A stretch of DNA of 55,214 nucleotides from an uncultured Bermanella sp. (GCA_913058575.1 CAJXRF010000034.1:1-55214), one strand, 5' to 3'. Positions 9,261 through 19,448 are shown, counted from the first letter of the stretch. The notes: generated by a model from the letters alone, not told the origin. Made by a program: numbers and translations.

Positions 9261-9657
9261 CATCTACTGATACTTACTAGCTACTGGAACTCGGTACGCT
9301 TGTTCATATTTATCTTTTTAAATAATGATGTCTATCAGGTTGGCTTGTGTGCTAATTGAACAGGTAACACCTGTAGTGTTTCGTATCTACACAGTTTGAA
9401 GGCAATGTTTAATATTGGTTGTTCTGTACCAACTTTAAATTACACACTTTTACAAAACCTATCTCTTTTAGTTATTTAAAATTACCTTTATATGCCTTTA
9501 GTTGTCACTTAGGTGGTTCGTGTGTTCTATTTGTGGCTGGTTTGTTGGTCAGTCTGGCTGCAAAACAATCAATCTTGTAATCCTTAGGGGTGAATCTGTA
9601 ATTGTTTGTAAATTCATGTGAACCAAACTATGTGCAGGGCAATCTGGCTGGGATAGG
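9261..9657. other. Intergenic stretch with no recognised gene
   Basis: About 400 bases between the integrase relic and the exported protein at 9700. Both strands are broken by stops and I recognise no protein, RNA or repeat here. It may contain the lost N-terminal part of the integrase or the far edge of the former element. Confidence 0.4.
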
Positions 9658-9699
9658 ATGCTTGCACGTTTTAAGAAACACCAAAATAAAAATAAAAAT

Positions 9700-10269
9700 A
9701 TGAAATTTAAATATCTAAAAATAGCAGTAGTTTTATGCGCCTCTAATTTTATTAGTCAGATTGCTTTAAGCGAAGTGATGCCCCTGAGCCCAAAACAAAT
9801 AGAGACTAAAATCGAGCAAGAAATAGATGGTTTGTTTAAACGTGGTGTAATGGCGGCTGCAGCTGATTTAAATGACGACATGCTTATGCATCCTTTTGCT
9901 GTAGTCAAAAATAAAGACGGTTCAATTGGGGTTTTTGCCGCTACCGATTCTGAAAATAATAATAAATTGTCTGTAACCGATCAAAGCACAGGTATTCGCC
10001 GCAAGCTTATTGAACTGGCTACTGCTGGTGAAATTAGTGCTTCTATACAAGCGATGTATGCCACAGTTAAGAAAGATGGCGAAGAAGCTCGGCAAGGTAT
10101 TAGTTTTGAGATAGAACACATTAAAGGCGTATCCATCATTCGGTTCTTACCAGTGTCCGAAATTAAGAACGAGAAAGGCGTGAAAACAGGTAAATTGTTG
10201 TTTGAACTTGAGTCTTTATCTACCTCATTAAAACCCAAAACCATATTTGCATATTCAAAAATGCAGTAA
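9700..10269 (+). CDS. Unrecognised exported protein next to DUF6160
   Basis: The ATG at 9700 is preferred over 9658 because it gives a clean Sec signal peptide: KFKYLKIAVVLCASNFISQI, cleavage near ALS-EV. The mature part is about 165 residues with no membrane segment or cysteine. It is mixed alpha/beta, has a segment GVMAAAADLNDDMLMHPFAV and later a FEIEHIKGVSIIRFLPVSE strand pattern. I do not recognise the family. It is followed after 82 bases by a DUF6160 gene, and the two may be functionally linked at the cell envelope (inference). Confidence 0.65.
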   Translation: MKFKYLKIAVVLCASNFISQIALSEVMPLSPKQIETKIEQEIDGLFKRGVMAAAADLNDDMLMHPFAVVKNKDGSIGVFAATDSENNNKLSVTDQSTGIRRKLIELATAGEISASIQAMYATVKKDGEEARQGISFEIEHIKGVSIIRFLPVSEIKNEKGVKTGKLLFELESLSTSLKPKTIFAYSKMQ

Positions 10270-10278
10270 AAAGAATTG

Positions 10279-10324
10279 ATGTGAGTCACATTGGATGTGG
10301 CTGATCAATAGAGGTGTACACCTC
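10279..10324. promoter_or_regulatory. Two perfect palindromes upstream of the DUF6160 gene
   Basis: ATGTGAGTCACAT (10279-10291) and GAGGTGTACACCTC (10311-10324) are both perfect inverted repeats, with centres 32.5 bp apart, just before the DUF6160 ribosome site at 10341. They look like regulator-binding sites. The first is not a CRP site because its half-sites are separated by one base instead of six. No cognate regulator is evident. Confidence 0.4.
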
Positions 10325-10351
10325 ATTATAACAATAAATAGGAGACACAAA

Positions 10352-11392
10352 ATGAAAGGCTTTCAAAAACTAGCGCTAGTAACAGCCATTGCAGCAGCCC
10401 CTTTTGCTGCTCAAGCTGAGATGGTCGCAATTGATGATTCAATGCTGTCTGACATGACGGGTCAAGCCGGTGTAAGTATTGAATTGTCTGCTCAATTATC
10501 TATTGGTGATATCACTTACACAGATACTGACGGTGGTGATAGTGCTGTTGCAGGTACTGTGGGTATCAGCAATGTAGTATTAGGTGGTAACGGTAGTAGT
10601 GCACTAGATGATATTAAAATTGACATTGATGTAGATGGTACTGACGGTCTAAAAATTCACGTTGGCGGCACTAACAACGATACGGTACTTGACGGTACTA
10701 ATCCTGTGGATTTTGGTCTAGCCATAGGTTCTGTTGACGTAAACTCAACGGCGGTACTTTTATCTAACCTAAGCATTGGCGGTAATTTAGGTCCTGCTGA
10801 TATTACTATCAGCAATTCATCAGTGATCGGTGTTGATGCTTACTTTGAAATCACTACTGGTTCTTTGAATGTTGATGTACTAGGTGTTGGTATTTCTGGT
10901 CTTACTGTAAGCCAAGATTCTGATGCATTCGTTGGTAACCAAGATTCTGCAGCTTTTGGTGGTCTTGCTGGTGTTAGTGTGAACGATGCAGCAGCAGCAG
11001 CAGGCGCCGCAGCAACTATTACAGATGATGGTTTATCAGGTGGTGTTGCTGGCGATGGCCTTGATGATACTTCAGGCTTAACTCTAGTTGAAACTCAAGC
11101 AGCAACTGCGGATGCTACTAAATCAGCTATGGTTACTGGTTTTGAAGGAGCCTACGGAACTGGTCTAAGTAATATGGCACACGTTGCCATGACCATCCAA
11201 ACAGCTGATACTTCATACACTAGTTCCACTGGTGCTCAAACTGACATTACTGCTGCATTGAGCGTTTCTGTAGATTCTATGTCAATGGATATCGGTATTG
11301 CTGACGTGACAGTTGGTGGTAACTCAATTGGTTCACTATCTATCAACGATCTTGATCTAAGCGGTACTTCTATGGTTATCTACGGTCACTAA
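10352..11392 (+). CDS. DUF6160-family surface/pilus-associated protein
   Basis: The start at 10352 has GGAG nine bases upstream and yields a signal peptide (KGFQKLALVTAIAAAPFAA, cleavage AQA-EM). The mature N-terminus IDDSMLSDMTGQAGVSIEL is the hallmark of DUF6160 proteins, the family that includes Acinetobacter FilA-like pilus-system proteins. The 346-residue chain is rich in Gly, Ser, Asp and Thr, poor in Lys and Arg, and has repeating short beta strands (SIGDI, ISNVVLGG, SVDVNSTAVLLSNLSIGG), which suggests a secreted beta-helical or adhesin-like fold. An alanine-rich insert lies near residue 210. It is followed by a strong terminator. Function is unproven. Confidence 0.78.
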   Translation: MKGFQKLALVTAIAAAPFAAQAEMVAIDDSMLSDMTGQAGVSIELSAQLSIGDITYTDTDGGDSAVAGTVGISNVVLGGNGSSALDDIKIDIDVDGTDGLKIHVGGTNNDTVLDGTNPVDFGLAIGSVDVNSTAVLLSNLSIGGNLGPADITISNSSVIGVDAYFEITTGSLNVDVLGVGISGLTVSQDSDAFVGNQDSAAFGGLAGVSVNDAAAAAGAAATITDDGLSGGVAGDGLDDTSGLTLVETQAATADATKSAMVTGFEGAYGTGLSNMAHVAMTIQTADTSYTSSTGAQTDITAALSVSVDSMSMDIGIADVTVGGNSIGSLSINDLDLSGTSMVIYGH

Positions 11393-11422
11393 TATTGTGA
11401 TTGCTAAGGTAATTAGCTAGTT

Positions 11423-11449
11423 AAAACCCAGCCTAGGCTGGGTTTTTTT
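11423..11449 (+). terminator. Rho-independent terminator after DUF6160 gene
   Basis: AAAACCCAGCC pairs with GGCTGGGTTTT around TA and ends in seven T residues, 30 bases after the stop codon. Confidence 0.92.
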
Positions 11450-11578
11450 ATACCCAATTTTTAACGAGATACGTTCTTTAATCTAGGCCCTTATACCCAT
11501 AAATTGTAAGGGGTTTTTAATTACCCCTTACAAACGTACAATGCAGCCATTATTGCCCCCGGAATTCCACGACGTTTT

Positions 11579-13945
11579 ATGCCAAGCACCAGTGATTTAA
11601 ATACCAGTACCTCCCAAGACGTGGTGCCTTTAACTAGCCATAAGCTTTATCGCGACCATGAAAAGCCGGCTCCTTTCCTGCCCATGTCCATAAAGGAAAT
11701 GAAGCAATTAGGTTGGGACAGCTGTGACATTATTATTGTGTGCGGCGATGCCTATGTGGATCACCCCAGTTTTGGCATGGCGGTGATTGGTCGTACATTA
11801 GAGGCGCAAGGCTTTCGAGTAGGGCTTATTTGTCAGCCCGACTGGAACAACATTGAAAGCTTTAAAGTACTTGGAAAGCCAAATTTATACTTTGGTGTGT
11901 CGGCCGGTAACATGGATAGCCTTATTAACCGTTACACCGCAGACCGTCGGGTGCGCCATGACGATGCCTATACACCGGGTAATATTGGTGGCAAACGCCC
12001 TGATCGTGCGGTCACGGTTTACACGCAAAAACTGCGCGAAGCCTATAAAAAAGAAGTGCCTATTATAGTGGGTGGTATTGAAGCTAGCCTGCGTCGTTTA
12101 AGCCATTACGATTATTGGCAAGACCGAATTCGCGGTTCTGTTTTGTTAGATAGCACCGCCGACATGTTGTTTTATGGAAATGCCGAGCGGGCGCTCATTG
12201 ATGTGTCTCATCGACTAGCAGCCGGTGAAAAAATTGAAACCATTCAAGATGTACGCGGTACTGCATTTTTATGTAAATCGTTACCTGTTCTTAAAAAGAA
12301 TATAAATAATGAAAGCCAAGGCTGGACTGAAATAAACAGTACCGACCTTGATCAACCGGGTCGCACAAAAGCCCATTTAAGTCCTTATGAAATGATCGAT
12401 GAGGATGAGAAAAAGGCCCAAACCCAATTAAAGGCTGAAGCTTCGCAAGTGGTGCAAATTGTCCCGCATATGCAAATGCGCAAAACTGACCCTGCCACCA
12501 GTTACATTCGCCTGCCGTCCCTAGAGCAAGTTAAAACTGATTCAGCCTTATATGCGCACATGGATAGGGTGTTTCATAAAGAAACCAATCCAGGTAATGC
12601 TCGGCCTTTGGTGCAAAAACACGGCCGTAATGATATTTGGGTGAACCCACCGCCAATCCCGTTAAGCACCGAAGAACTAGACGGTGTGTTTGAGCATAAC
12701 TACCAGCGAAAACCCCATCCTGTGTATGGTAATGCCAAAATTCCAGCGTACGACATGATTCGTTTCAGTGTGAACATTATGCGCGGTTGCTTTGGTGGTT
12801 GTACTTTTTGTTCTATTACCGAGCATGAAGGGCGCATCATTCAAAGCCGCTCAGAAAAATCCATATTAACCGAAATTGAAAATATTCGTGATTTAACACC
12901 AGGCTTTACTGGCACCATCAGTGATTTGGGTGGCCCTACTGCCAATATGTATCGCTTGAATTGTAAAGACAAAAAAATTGAAGAAAGCTGTCGTCGCCCC
13001 AGTTGTGTGTACCCAGGCATTTGCAGCAGTTTGCAAACCGATCACAGTCATACAACGGCCCTTTACCGAAAAGCTCGAGATATTGATGGGGTGAAGAACG
13101 TCGCCATCGCATCAGGCTTGCGTTACGATTTAGCAGTAGAAGACCCTGAATACGTGAAAGAATTAGTCACGCACCATGTGGGTGGCTATTTAAAAATTGC
13201 CCCAGAACACTCTGAAGAAGGGCCATTAAGCAAAATGATGAAGCCCGGCATGGGCACCTATGAGAAGTTTAAAAAACTTTTTGAAAAGTACTCAAAAGCG
13301 GCCGGTAAAAAGCAGTATTTAATTCCTTATTTTATCAGTGCCCATCCTGGCAGTACCGATAAAGACATGCTGAATTTGGCTCTTTGGCTTAAAGAAAATA
13401 ATTTTAAGATAGATCAGGTACAAAATTTTTATCCATCCCCCATGGCCACCGCCAGTACCATGTACGCTACTGAGCGTAACCCATTAAAGCCTATTAAAGC
13501 TAAAAATTCAGAGCCAGTATTTGCCGCTAAAAATAAAGAACAGCGTGCCTTACATAAAGCATTTTTACGCTATCACGATTCTGAAAGCTGGCCGTTATTG
13601 CGTACCGCATTGAAAAAAATGGGTAAAGCACATTTAATTGGCCGTGGCCCTGCTCACCTTGTGCCCCCAGAAACGGGTCGCGAGAAAGATGCGCGCCGAG
13701 CGAACCAAAAATATGTGCCCCCTAATCGCTCAGGCAGAGGCGCACCTAAAAAGCCATTAACGGCCCGTACACAACATACTGGGTTACCTTACAACCCTAA
13801 TGACAAGCCAGCGGGCAATAAAGCTAAGCCGCAGAAGGGTGATGGGAATAAAACAAGTGGCGTGAAACCAAATAGCCATAAAGGCAATAATAAAAATGGC
13901 AAGCCAGTCAATAGCAACAAAAACCGTCCTAATAAAAACCGTTAA
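11579..13945 (+). CDS. ygiQ: YgiQ-family radical SAM protein
   Basis: This 788-residue cytoplasmic protein matches YgiQ (UPF0313). An N-terminal cobalamin-binding-like domain has [17 protein letters not shown] (about residues 49-65). The radical SAM core has the [4Fe-4S] motif CFGGCTFC (about 407-414) and the EGRIIQSRS segment that follows in this family. The C-terminus from about 715 is a low-complexity tail rich in Lys, Asn, Gly and Pro, probably disordered. The substrate of YgiQ is unknown. A LysR gene begins 13 bases downstream and is probably co-transcribed. Confidence 0.93.
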   Translation: MPSTSDLNTSTSQDVVPLTSHKLYRDHEKPAPFLPMSIKEMKQLGWDSCDIIIVCGDAYVDHPSFGMAVIGRTLEAQGFRVGLICQPDWNNIESFKVLGKPNLYFGVSAGNMDSLINRYTADRRVRHDDAYTPGNIGGKRPDRAVTVYTQKLREAYKKEVPIIVGGIEASLRRLSHYDYWQDRIRGSVLLDSTADMLFYGNAERALIDVSHRLAAGEKIETIQDVRGTAFLCKSLPVLKKNINNESQGWTEINSTDLDQPGRTKAHLSPYEMIDEDEKKAQTQLKAEASQVVQIVPHMQMRKTDPATSYIRLPSLEQVKTDSALYAHMDRVFHKETNPGNARPLVQKHGRNDIWVNPPPIPLSTEELDGVFEHNYQRKPHPVYGNAKIPAYDMIRFSVNIMRGCFGGCTFCSITEHEGRIIQSRSEKSILTEIENIRDLTPGFTGTISDLGGPTANMYRLNCKDKKIEESCRRPSCVYPGICSSLQTDHSHTTALYRKARDIDGVKNVAIASGLRYDLAVEDPEYVKELVTHHVGGYLKIAPEHSEEGPLSKMMKPGMGTYEKFKKLFEKYSKAAGKKQYLIPYFISAHPGSTDKDMLNLALWLKENNFKIDQVQNFYPSPMATASTMYATERNPLKPIKAKNSEPVFAAKNKEQRALHKAFLRYHDSESWPLLRTALKKMGKAHLIGRGPAHLVPPETGREKDARRANQKYVPPNRSGRGAPKKPLTARTQHTGLPYNPNDKPAGNKAKPQKGDGNKTSGVKPNSHKGNNKNGKPVNSNKNRPNKNR

Positions 13946-13958
13946 GCGGAATGATTGA

Positions 13959-14855
13959 ATGATCGATTGGGAAATAAAGCAGCTTCGTCATTTTAAAATG
14001 ATTTTTGAACTGGGCAGTATTTCCAAAGCGGCGGCTCAGCTGGGGTTAACCCAGTCTGCTTTAACCAAAAGCCTTAAAAAGCTGGAAGAAAAACTGGGCT
14101 TGGTACTGTTTCATCGCCACACTCGCGAGTTAGTGGCCACCGAAGCGGCTGAAATTTTGTATCACCACGCATTGGAAACCTTGGCCAGTGCCGAAGATTT
14201 TTCTAACAAGGTGGCTTTAATTTCACAAGGGCATTTTGGTCAGGTGAATATTGCTTGTGGGCCTCTTATTCAGCAATTTATTGCTGAAGTCTTGATTGAA
14301 AAAGCCATTGTAAAGCTGCCAAATATTAAGCTGCATATCAGTGGCGGCAACTTTAAAACCCTATCGTATGGCTTATTAAATCATGAATTTGATTTTATGC
14401 TTTATGATGGTGGTGACCTTCAAACGTTAAATGAACCAGAGCGTTTTGAAGTGACGCCCATATTAAAATTGCCCATTGTATTTTTAGTCTCCCCTAAGCA
14501 TCCTATGTATCAAAGTGGCCAATCTATTTTAGATTTTAAGTGGGCCCTGCCCAGTATTCCGCTGCGTTTGAAAACCAATATGCCCGATAAAATGATGAGC
14601 GCAGGCATTCCGCATTACAAATTAGAGAGCATGGGGCAATGTATTAGCCTAGCAAAACGTGGTTTAGTGGTCACAGCGGCACTAAGGTCGGTGGTGAAAG
14701 ATGAGTTGGAAAAGGGCGAATTGGTAGAGCTTGATTCCCCCATTAAACTGTCATCTAATTTTGCTCTTTACCGATTACGTTCCCGAAAACTGTCTGAGCA
14801 AACTGTGTCTGTTATTGAGTTGATTAAAAGCATCGCCAGTGAAGATTTTAGCTAG
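13959..14855 (+). CDS. LysR-family transcriptional regulator
   Basis: This 298-residue LysR protein has the N-terminal helix-turn-helix GSISKAAAQLGLTQSALTKS (about residues 19-38) and a substrate-binding domain from about 90 to 290. It starts 13 bases after ygiQ with GGAATG as ribosome site, so it is likely read from the same transcript. No divergent target gene is adjacent, so its regulon cannot be inferred. Cofactor unknown. Confidence 0.88.
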   Translation: MIDWEIKQLRHFKMIFELGSISKAAAQLGLTQSALTKSLKKLEEKLGLVLFHRHTRELVATEAAEILYHHALETLASAEDFSNKVALISQGHFGQVNIACGPLIQQFIAEVLIEKAIVKLPNIKLHISGGNFKTLSYGLLNHEFDFMLYDGGDLQTLNEPERFEVTPILKLPIVFLVSPKHPMYQSGQSILDFKWALPSIPLRLKTNMPDKMMSAGIPHYKLESMGQCISLAKRGLVVTAALRSVVKDELEKGELVELDSPIKLSSNFALYRLRSRKLSEQTVSVIELIKSIASEDFS

Positions 14856-14954
14856 TTTTAAAAATACATCTTATTTATTAGTGCTTAGTCGATGATTCAT
14901 TTTCAGTGCTTTACTTGCTAGAATATTTCTCATTTTACAATAAGTGAATAACTC

Positions 14955-15968
14955 ATGGCCGATGATAACGCTTACTCTACCATTTCAAGTTGGATGAGTG
15001 GCGTACATAGGGTTTTGTTAAATGAGGGTTTAGATGCCAATGCCTTGTTTGAAAAATCAGGCATCTCTCTTGATTATGTTCATAAGCAAGACTTACGAGT
15101 AGGGGTAGATGAAGCAAGAAAAATTTGGCATGAATCTGTTTTAGCCACAGGGGATGATGCCTTTGGTTTAAAAGTGGCTCAGGTTTTATTGCAGTATTCA
15201 CTTGATCCGGTGAGCCTAGCGGTTGAAAGTAGCCGCACGTTAGGTGAAGCCATGTCACGCTTTATTAAATTTTATCAAGTGGTGTCGAATGGTGTGCTCA
15301 TTTATCAAGAACGCTCTAGCACATCGGATGTTATTTTAACCTCTAATGGCGGTACTGCCTTACCAGCCCAAGAGGCGGTAGATGCGGCCATGGGCATTAT
15401 GGTTAAGCGGTTTGAGTCCCTATCTGACACCATCACTAAGCCCATTAGAATTGAATTTATAAGAGATAAACCTAAAAATATTAAGGCATTTAACGACTTT
15501 TTTCAGTGCCACTTGCATTTCAATTGTGAGGACTATCGTATTTGTTACCCGCGAGTCATGGAAGATACTCCCTTAGTGAAAAGTAACGAATCCTTGTCTT
15601 TGGTGTTAGATGAATACTTGGATAAATCGGTTAAAAAAATCGCAGCAGCTCCTTTTACCCAAAAGATATCAGAAGTGCTTAATCAATTATTATTAGAAGC
15701 AAGAAAAGCCGATCTTGAGCAGGTGGCCTTAGAAATGAATTTAGGTGTTCGATCTATTCAAAGGCATTTGAAAGATGAAAATACTTCCTTTAAAGAAACT
15801 TTAAATAATTGTAAGTTGGCCAGTGCTAAGCGCTTAATATTGAAAAAAGATTTATCTATTACCGATATAGCGTTTACTTTAGGCTTTAGCTCGCCCAGTA
15901 ATTTTGTACGCTTTTTTAAACGGCTCGAGGGTTGCTCTCCGGGAGATTACAGCGTAACAAAAACCTAA
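14955..15968 (+). CDS. AraC-family transcriptional regulator (Arabinose_bd N-domain)
   Basis: This 337-residue protein has the N-terminal ligand-type domain seen in OruR/ArgR-like AraC regulators (about residues 20-200). A C-terminal double helix-turn-helix includes LEQVALEMNLGVRSIQRHLK (about 254-273) and SITDIAFTLGFSSPSNFVRF (about 298-317). Its stop codon overlaps the stop of the convergent TonB receptor by two bases. The tail-to-tail packing suggests a possible but unproven link in which it controls receptor expression. Confidence 0.9.
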   Translation: MADDNAYSTISSWMSGVHRVLLNEGLDANALFEKSGISLDYVHKQDLRVGVDEARKIWHESVLATGDDAFGLKVAQVLLQYSLDPVSLAVESSRTLGEAMSRFIKFYQVVSNGVLIYQERSSTSDVILTSNGGTALPAQEAVDAAMGIMVKRFESLSDTITKPIRIEFIRDKPKNIKAFNDFFQCHLHFNCEDYRICYPRVMEDTPLVKSNESLSLVLDEYLDKSVKKIAAAPFTQKISEVLNQLLLEARKADLEQVALEMNLGVRSIQRHLKDENTSFKETLNNCKLASAKRLILKKDLSITDIAFTLGFSSPSNFVRFFKRLEGCSPGDYSVTKT

Positions 15969-18085
15969 AATGTCACATCAAGGCTTATCAATAGATTTCT
16001 ACTTGCAATGGGTATGTCTCCCAGCTCATTGATATCATCTTGGTAGCTAACAGTGGTTTTAGGTGTTTTATACTCTTCGTCAAGTACGTTTCTTATTTGT
16101 AATTCAAGCTTTGTGTTTTGCGTCATTTTCTTTACCCAGTTTAAATCCAATACTTGGAAATCACTAGGGTCCTCATATTCGCTACTTTTTCTATTCTGAA
16201 ATCCATCAATATGCTTGAGTATTATGGTGACTGACTGATCATTAGTAATGTAGCTTGTGGCCACATTAAATTTAGCCGTGGGCACGTCAGCTAGCTCATT
16301 ATTGTCAATGTCTTCAGATTCTGCAGCGCTATAATTGCTGAGTATTTGCCAGTGCGGGGTTGGTTTATATTGCACTTCAATTTCAAAGCCTTGTGCTTCT
16401 ATATTGCCACTGGCATTCACGTAAATGAGATCTTGCGGTTCATCAGAGGATACTGATTGTTTTTGAATGGTATTTTCTGTCTCATTCTGGAAGTAGGTGA
16501 TAAAGGCAGATAAACTATCTGTGGCATACGTTAAACCAATTTCAGAGGTAGTGATAATTTCAGGTTCAATGGCATCTGGGTTTAAGTTAATGCCATTATT
16601 TTGATATTTTTGAATAATCTGCTGATTTAACCCAGCTTCTTGTAAGCCCGGTGCACGCAAGGCTTGCCCTATTTGCGCTTTAATATTCCACTGTTTATTT
16701 AATCGTTGCACCAGTGCAAAGCGAGGGGAAAGTTGCTCGTAAGTGGCCACATCACTGTCGCTGGTATCTAAGCGAGCACCTGTGGTAAGAATTAAACCAT
16801 TTAAAAGATCGAATTCTTCTTGATATTGCCCGTAAATTGAATAGGTATTTATTCTGTCTGGTTTTATGGGGCTAGAGTCGTATATGGGTTCAGCACCGGC
16901 GGAACTTTTTATTTTGTAAAAAAATGTTTCGTCGTCTTGGTTTCGGCTTTCAATGTTTAGCCCAAAAATTGCACTGCTTTCATCTGAAATGTTCTGTTGA
17001 ATTTCACTTTGCCATTCCCAACTGTCTACCACTACTTCATAAATTAAAAATGTATCATCTTCCCCGTTAAAATTTTCAAATTTGCTTTCACCCCCTAAAA
17101 ATGTCACCCCAAATTGATTAGATCGGTTATTTTTAAGGTAACTGCTAAATTGAATGTCATCACTTATTTGGTTTTTATAACGCAGATAGGGCACGACGGT
17201 TTCCCAAGTTAAATCCATCACTTCGTGGGAGAAAACAGAGTGGCTCCAGAATTCTCCCAACCCACCTCGTGACTCTATGTACATGACGCCGGCTTCAAAA
17301 CCAGAAAGGTCTCCTTCATGAATTTGGTATTGACCCCGTAAAAAAATGTCTTTTTTGTCATCAAAATTTAAATATTGCTCATCATCAGTTTGGCCCACAA
17401 AATCTCTTGATGGATCTTTATGGTAATAACCCATATTAAAGCTAAGACTTTGCCCTTCTTTTCTTTGATAGACGTTAGCCATAAAGCGCTTATTGCTATC
17501 TTGGTTTCCCATGGAGCTTTTAAATTCTGAAATGGCACCATCTTGTTTAATCGATTTAGCCTTAATATTAATGACACCAAAATAAGCACTGGACCCATAA
17601 AGAGCAGAGCCGGGCCCTCTTAAAAACTCTACCTGCTCGGCAAAATACAGGGGTAATTCTTCAGAACTAATGGCCGTGTTAGCGCGAGCATGAGCCACAG
17701 GAATGCCATCAATTAATAATAGGTGTTTGTGATTATCGTAACTGGCGGCTTTTTGGCCTCGGGTTTCAAAGACATTTTCTCCGTAAATGGGGTAGCTGCT
17801 GTAGCCTGGGGTGATATTGGCTAAGTCACTTAATGTGTTGTACCCCAATTGGTCGAGCATTGTGCGGTTATAAGCGGTAACAATACTCGGGGAGTCTTGT
17901 GGGCGAAGTTCGATTTTAGAGCCGGTACTCACAGTGATTTGTGATAGCGCTTGTAAGGGAAGGTTAAATAATTGCTCTAATGTTAGGTCATCTTCATTTG
18001 CTTGAGCATTTAATGTGAGCGAATTAAAAAAGATGATAAAAAAGTTAAGAAAAAATCGTCCAACAAGCTTTACTGGGCGTGCCAT
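15965..18085 (-). CDS. TonB-dependent outer membrane receptor
   Basis: This 706-residue protein has a signal peptide (hydrophobic FFLNFFIIFFNSLTL, cleavage near NAQA), a TonB-box-like segment SQITVSTGSK and a plug domain (about residues 50-165) with ITPGYSS, RGQKAASYDNHKHLLLIDGI and FLRGPGSALYGSSAYFGVIN. A 22-strand-type barrel follows and ends in a terminal phenylalanine (ISLDVTF) for outer membrane insertion. Such receptors import siderophores, cobalamin or other large ligands using TonB energy. I saw no Fur box in the 123 bases upstream, so iron control is not supported here. Ligand unknown. Confidence 0.9.
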   Translation of the reverse strand: MARPVKLVGRFFLNFFIIFFNSLTLNAQANEDDLTLEQLFNLPLQALSQITVSTGSKIELRPQDSPSIVTAYNRTMLDQLGYNTLSDLANITPGYSSYPIYGENVFETRGQKAASYDNHKHLLLIDGIPVAHARANTAISSEELPLYFAEQVEFLRGPGSALYGSSAYFGVINIKAKSIKQDGAISEFKSSMGNQDSNKRFMANVYQRKEGQSLSFNMGYYHKDPSRDFVGQTDDEQYLNFDDKKDIFLRGQYQIHEGDLSGFEAGVMYIESRGGLGEFWSHSVFSHEVMDLTWETVVPYLRYKNQISDDIQFSSYLKNNRSNQFGVTFLGGESKFENFNGEDDTFLIYEVVVDSWEWQSEIQQNISDESSAIFGLNIESRNQDDETFFYKIKSSAGAEPIYDSSPIKPDRINTYSIYGQYQEEFDLLNGLILTTGARLDTSDSDVATYEQLSPRFALVQRLNKQWNIKAQIGQALRAPGLQEAGLNQQIIQKYQNNGINLNPDAIEPEIITTSEIGLTYATDSLSAFITYFQNETENTIQKQSVSSDEPQDLIYVNASGNIEAQGFEIEVQYKPTPHWQILSNYSAAESEDIDNNELADVPTAKFNVATSYITNDQSVTIILKHIDGFQNRKSSEYEDPSDFQVLDLNWVKKMTQNTKLELQIRNVLDEEYKTPKTTVSYQDDINELGDIPIASRNLLISLDVTF

Positions 18086-18208
18086 ATCTCAGGCCTATTC
18101 ATTAATATACTTAGGTTAGGTATAGCGGATATAGGCAGGAAGTAAAGATAGGGCCTTCTAATGCGAGGCTTTTAAAGAGGTAATAAAATCGGGCAAGACT
18201 AGGCTAAT

Positions 18209-18778
18209 TCAGTCCTTCATAGCCATATTAATAAACACTTCACCCATGACCTTGGCTCTTTTAGCCGCATCTTTATTGCCCTCCACATGGGCGTTAACAA
18301 TGGCCCCTTCAATAATTAAATTAAGTTGGTTGGCTAATTCTTCCGGGTCAGAAGCATTGGCCTGTTGGGCGAGACTTTTAATGTAGTCTCTTACCAAACG
18401 CTTATGCTCGGCACACACTAGGTGATTGGGGTTTTCAAGCTCTGAAAATTCAGCCGAGGCGTTAATAAACATGCAGCCAGAGAATGTGGCTTCATTAAAC
18501 CAAGCATGCACAGCATCAAATAAAGTCGATAAACGTTCCCTTGGGGTGTGCCCTAGGCGCTCGGTTTCACGCATTAGGTTATTTCTAAATAACTCGTCAC
18601 GTTTACGAAGGGTAGCCAGTATCAGCTCATCTTTAGAGTGAAAGTGGTTATAAAGGGTTTTTTTAGAGACACCGGCATCTTTAATAATTTTATCGATGCC
18701 AGTGGCATTAAAGCCGTGCTGATAAAACAAGGTCAATGCGTGGCTAATGATCTGCTCACGTTTAGAGATGGCCGGCAT
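18209..18778 (-). CDS. TetR-family repressor
   Basis: The start at 18778 is chosen because GGAGA lies upstream and similarity begins there (MPAISKREQIISHALTLFYQ). The 189-residue protein has the TetR helix-turn-helix GIDKIIKDAGVSKKTLYNHF (about residues 24-43) and an alpha-helical ligand domain (TetR_C, about 80-185). It diverges from the DUF1348 gene across two similar palindromes at 18948-19000 and most likely represses that gene. The ligand may be an electrophile or aldehyde, by analogy with similar operons. Confidence 0.9.
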   Translation of the reverse strand: MPAISKREQIISHALTLFYQHGFNATGIDKIIKDAGVSKKTLYNHFHSKDELILATLRKRDELFRNNLMRETERLGHTPRERLSTLFDAVHAWFNEATFSGCMFINASAEFSELENPNHLVCAEHKRLVRDYIKSLAQQANASDPEELANQLNLIIEGAIVNAHVEGNKDAAKRAKVMGEVFINMAMKD

Positions 18779-18947
18779 GTTTATGTCTCCGAATCTTAGT
18801 ACACCGATATGTATACCATAAAACCGCCTATTGTTCAAAAACCGTGCTTAATATCTACATTTAACCCTACGATTAGGCTGATTATCAATCATAAATTACT
18901 CATAAATACTTAATGTTGGTTTTTTAATAGCCAAATACTGGTTGACC

Positions 18948-19000
18948 AAGGAAACCGATCTGTCTACACTTGATTTAAAGGTAAACAGATCAGTTTCCTT
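18948..19000. promoter_or_regulatory. Paired TetR-type operators upstream of DUF1348 gene
   Basis: Two near-palindromes centred on GATC lie 31 bp apart: AAACCGATCTGTCT (18952-18965) and AAACAGATCAGTTT (18983-18996). The second is palindromic at 12 of 14 positions. Together they fit AAACNGATCNGTTT and also form a larger inverted repeat, with 20-base arms matching at 18 positions and a 13-base spacer. Spacing of about three helical turns suggests two dimers on one DNA face. The likely ligand protein is the adjacent TetR repressor. Confidence 0.65.
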
Positions 19001-19037
19001 TAAGGCCTTTAAAAATCACATGAATAGGACAACAAGT

Positions 19038-19448
19038 ATGACTGAGCAGCTAAAACCGCCTTTTACATTGCAAAGTGCACAAGCAAAAGTTCAGCGCGGC
19101 GAAGACCTATGGAATGGCAAGGACCCGGCCAAAGTGGCATTGGCGTATACCCCAGATTCCATTTGGCGTAATCGTGTGGATTTTGTGCAAGGGCGCGAAG
19201 CCATTGCTGGGTTATTAACGCGCAAGTGGAATCGCGAACTGGATTACAAATTAAAAAAAGAGCTATTCACATTTTCAGACAATCGCATTGCGGTGCATTT
19301 TGTTTATGAATATCACGATGACAGCGGTCAATGGTTTCAAGCCCATGGCAATGAGCATTGGGAATTCGATAGTGAAGGACTTATGCAAACTCGAGATGCC
19401 AGCATTAATGAAATGCCCATCAATGAAAATGAACGCACGCTTTTTTAA
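19038..19448 (+). CDS. DUF1348 (NTF2-like) protein
   Basis: The ATG at 19038 has AGGA eight bases upstream, and homology starts there (MTEQLKPPFTLQSAQAKVQR). The 136-residue protein belongs to DUF1348, a SnoaL/NTF2-like fold family. Segments AYTPDSIWRNRVDFVQGREA and GNEHWEFDSEGLMQTRDASI are diagnostic. It is cytoplasmic with no known reaction. It is the first gene behind the TetR operators and is followed 32 bases later by the start of a hydrolase gene with a stop in its signal peptide. Confidence 0.87.
   Translation: MTEQLKPPFTLQSAQAKVQRGEDLWNGKDPAKVALAYTPDSIWRNRVDFVQGREAIAGLLTRKWNRELDYKLKKELFTFSDNRIAVHFVYEYHDDSGQWFQAHGNEHWEFDSEGLMQTRDASINEMPINENERTLF

Noticed and set aside
10279-10291. CRP site at the TGTGA/TCACA palindrome
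   Set aside because: The half-sites are separated by one base instead of six, so CRP would not bind it in the usual way.
18778-18948. Fur box near GATTATCAATCATA between TetR and DUF1348
   Set aside because: The match is limited to a few bases and neither neighbouring gene is an iron gene.
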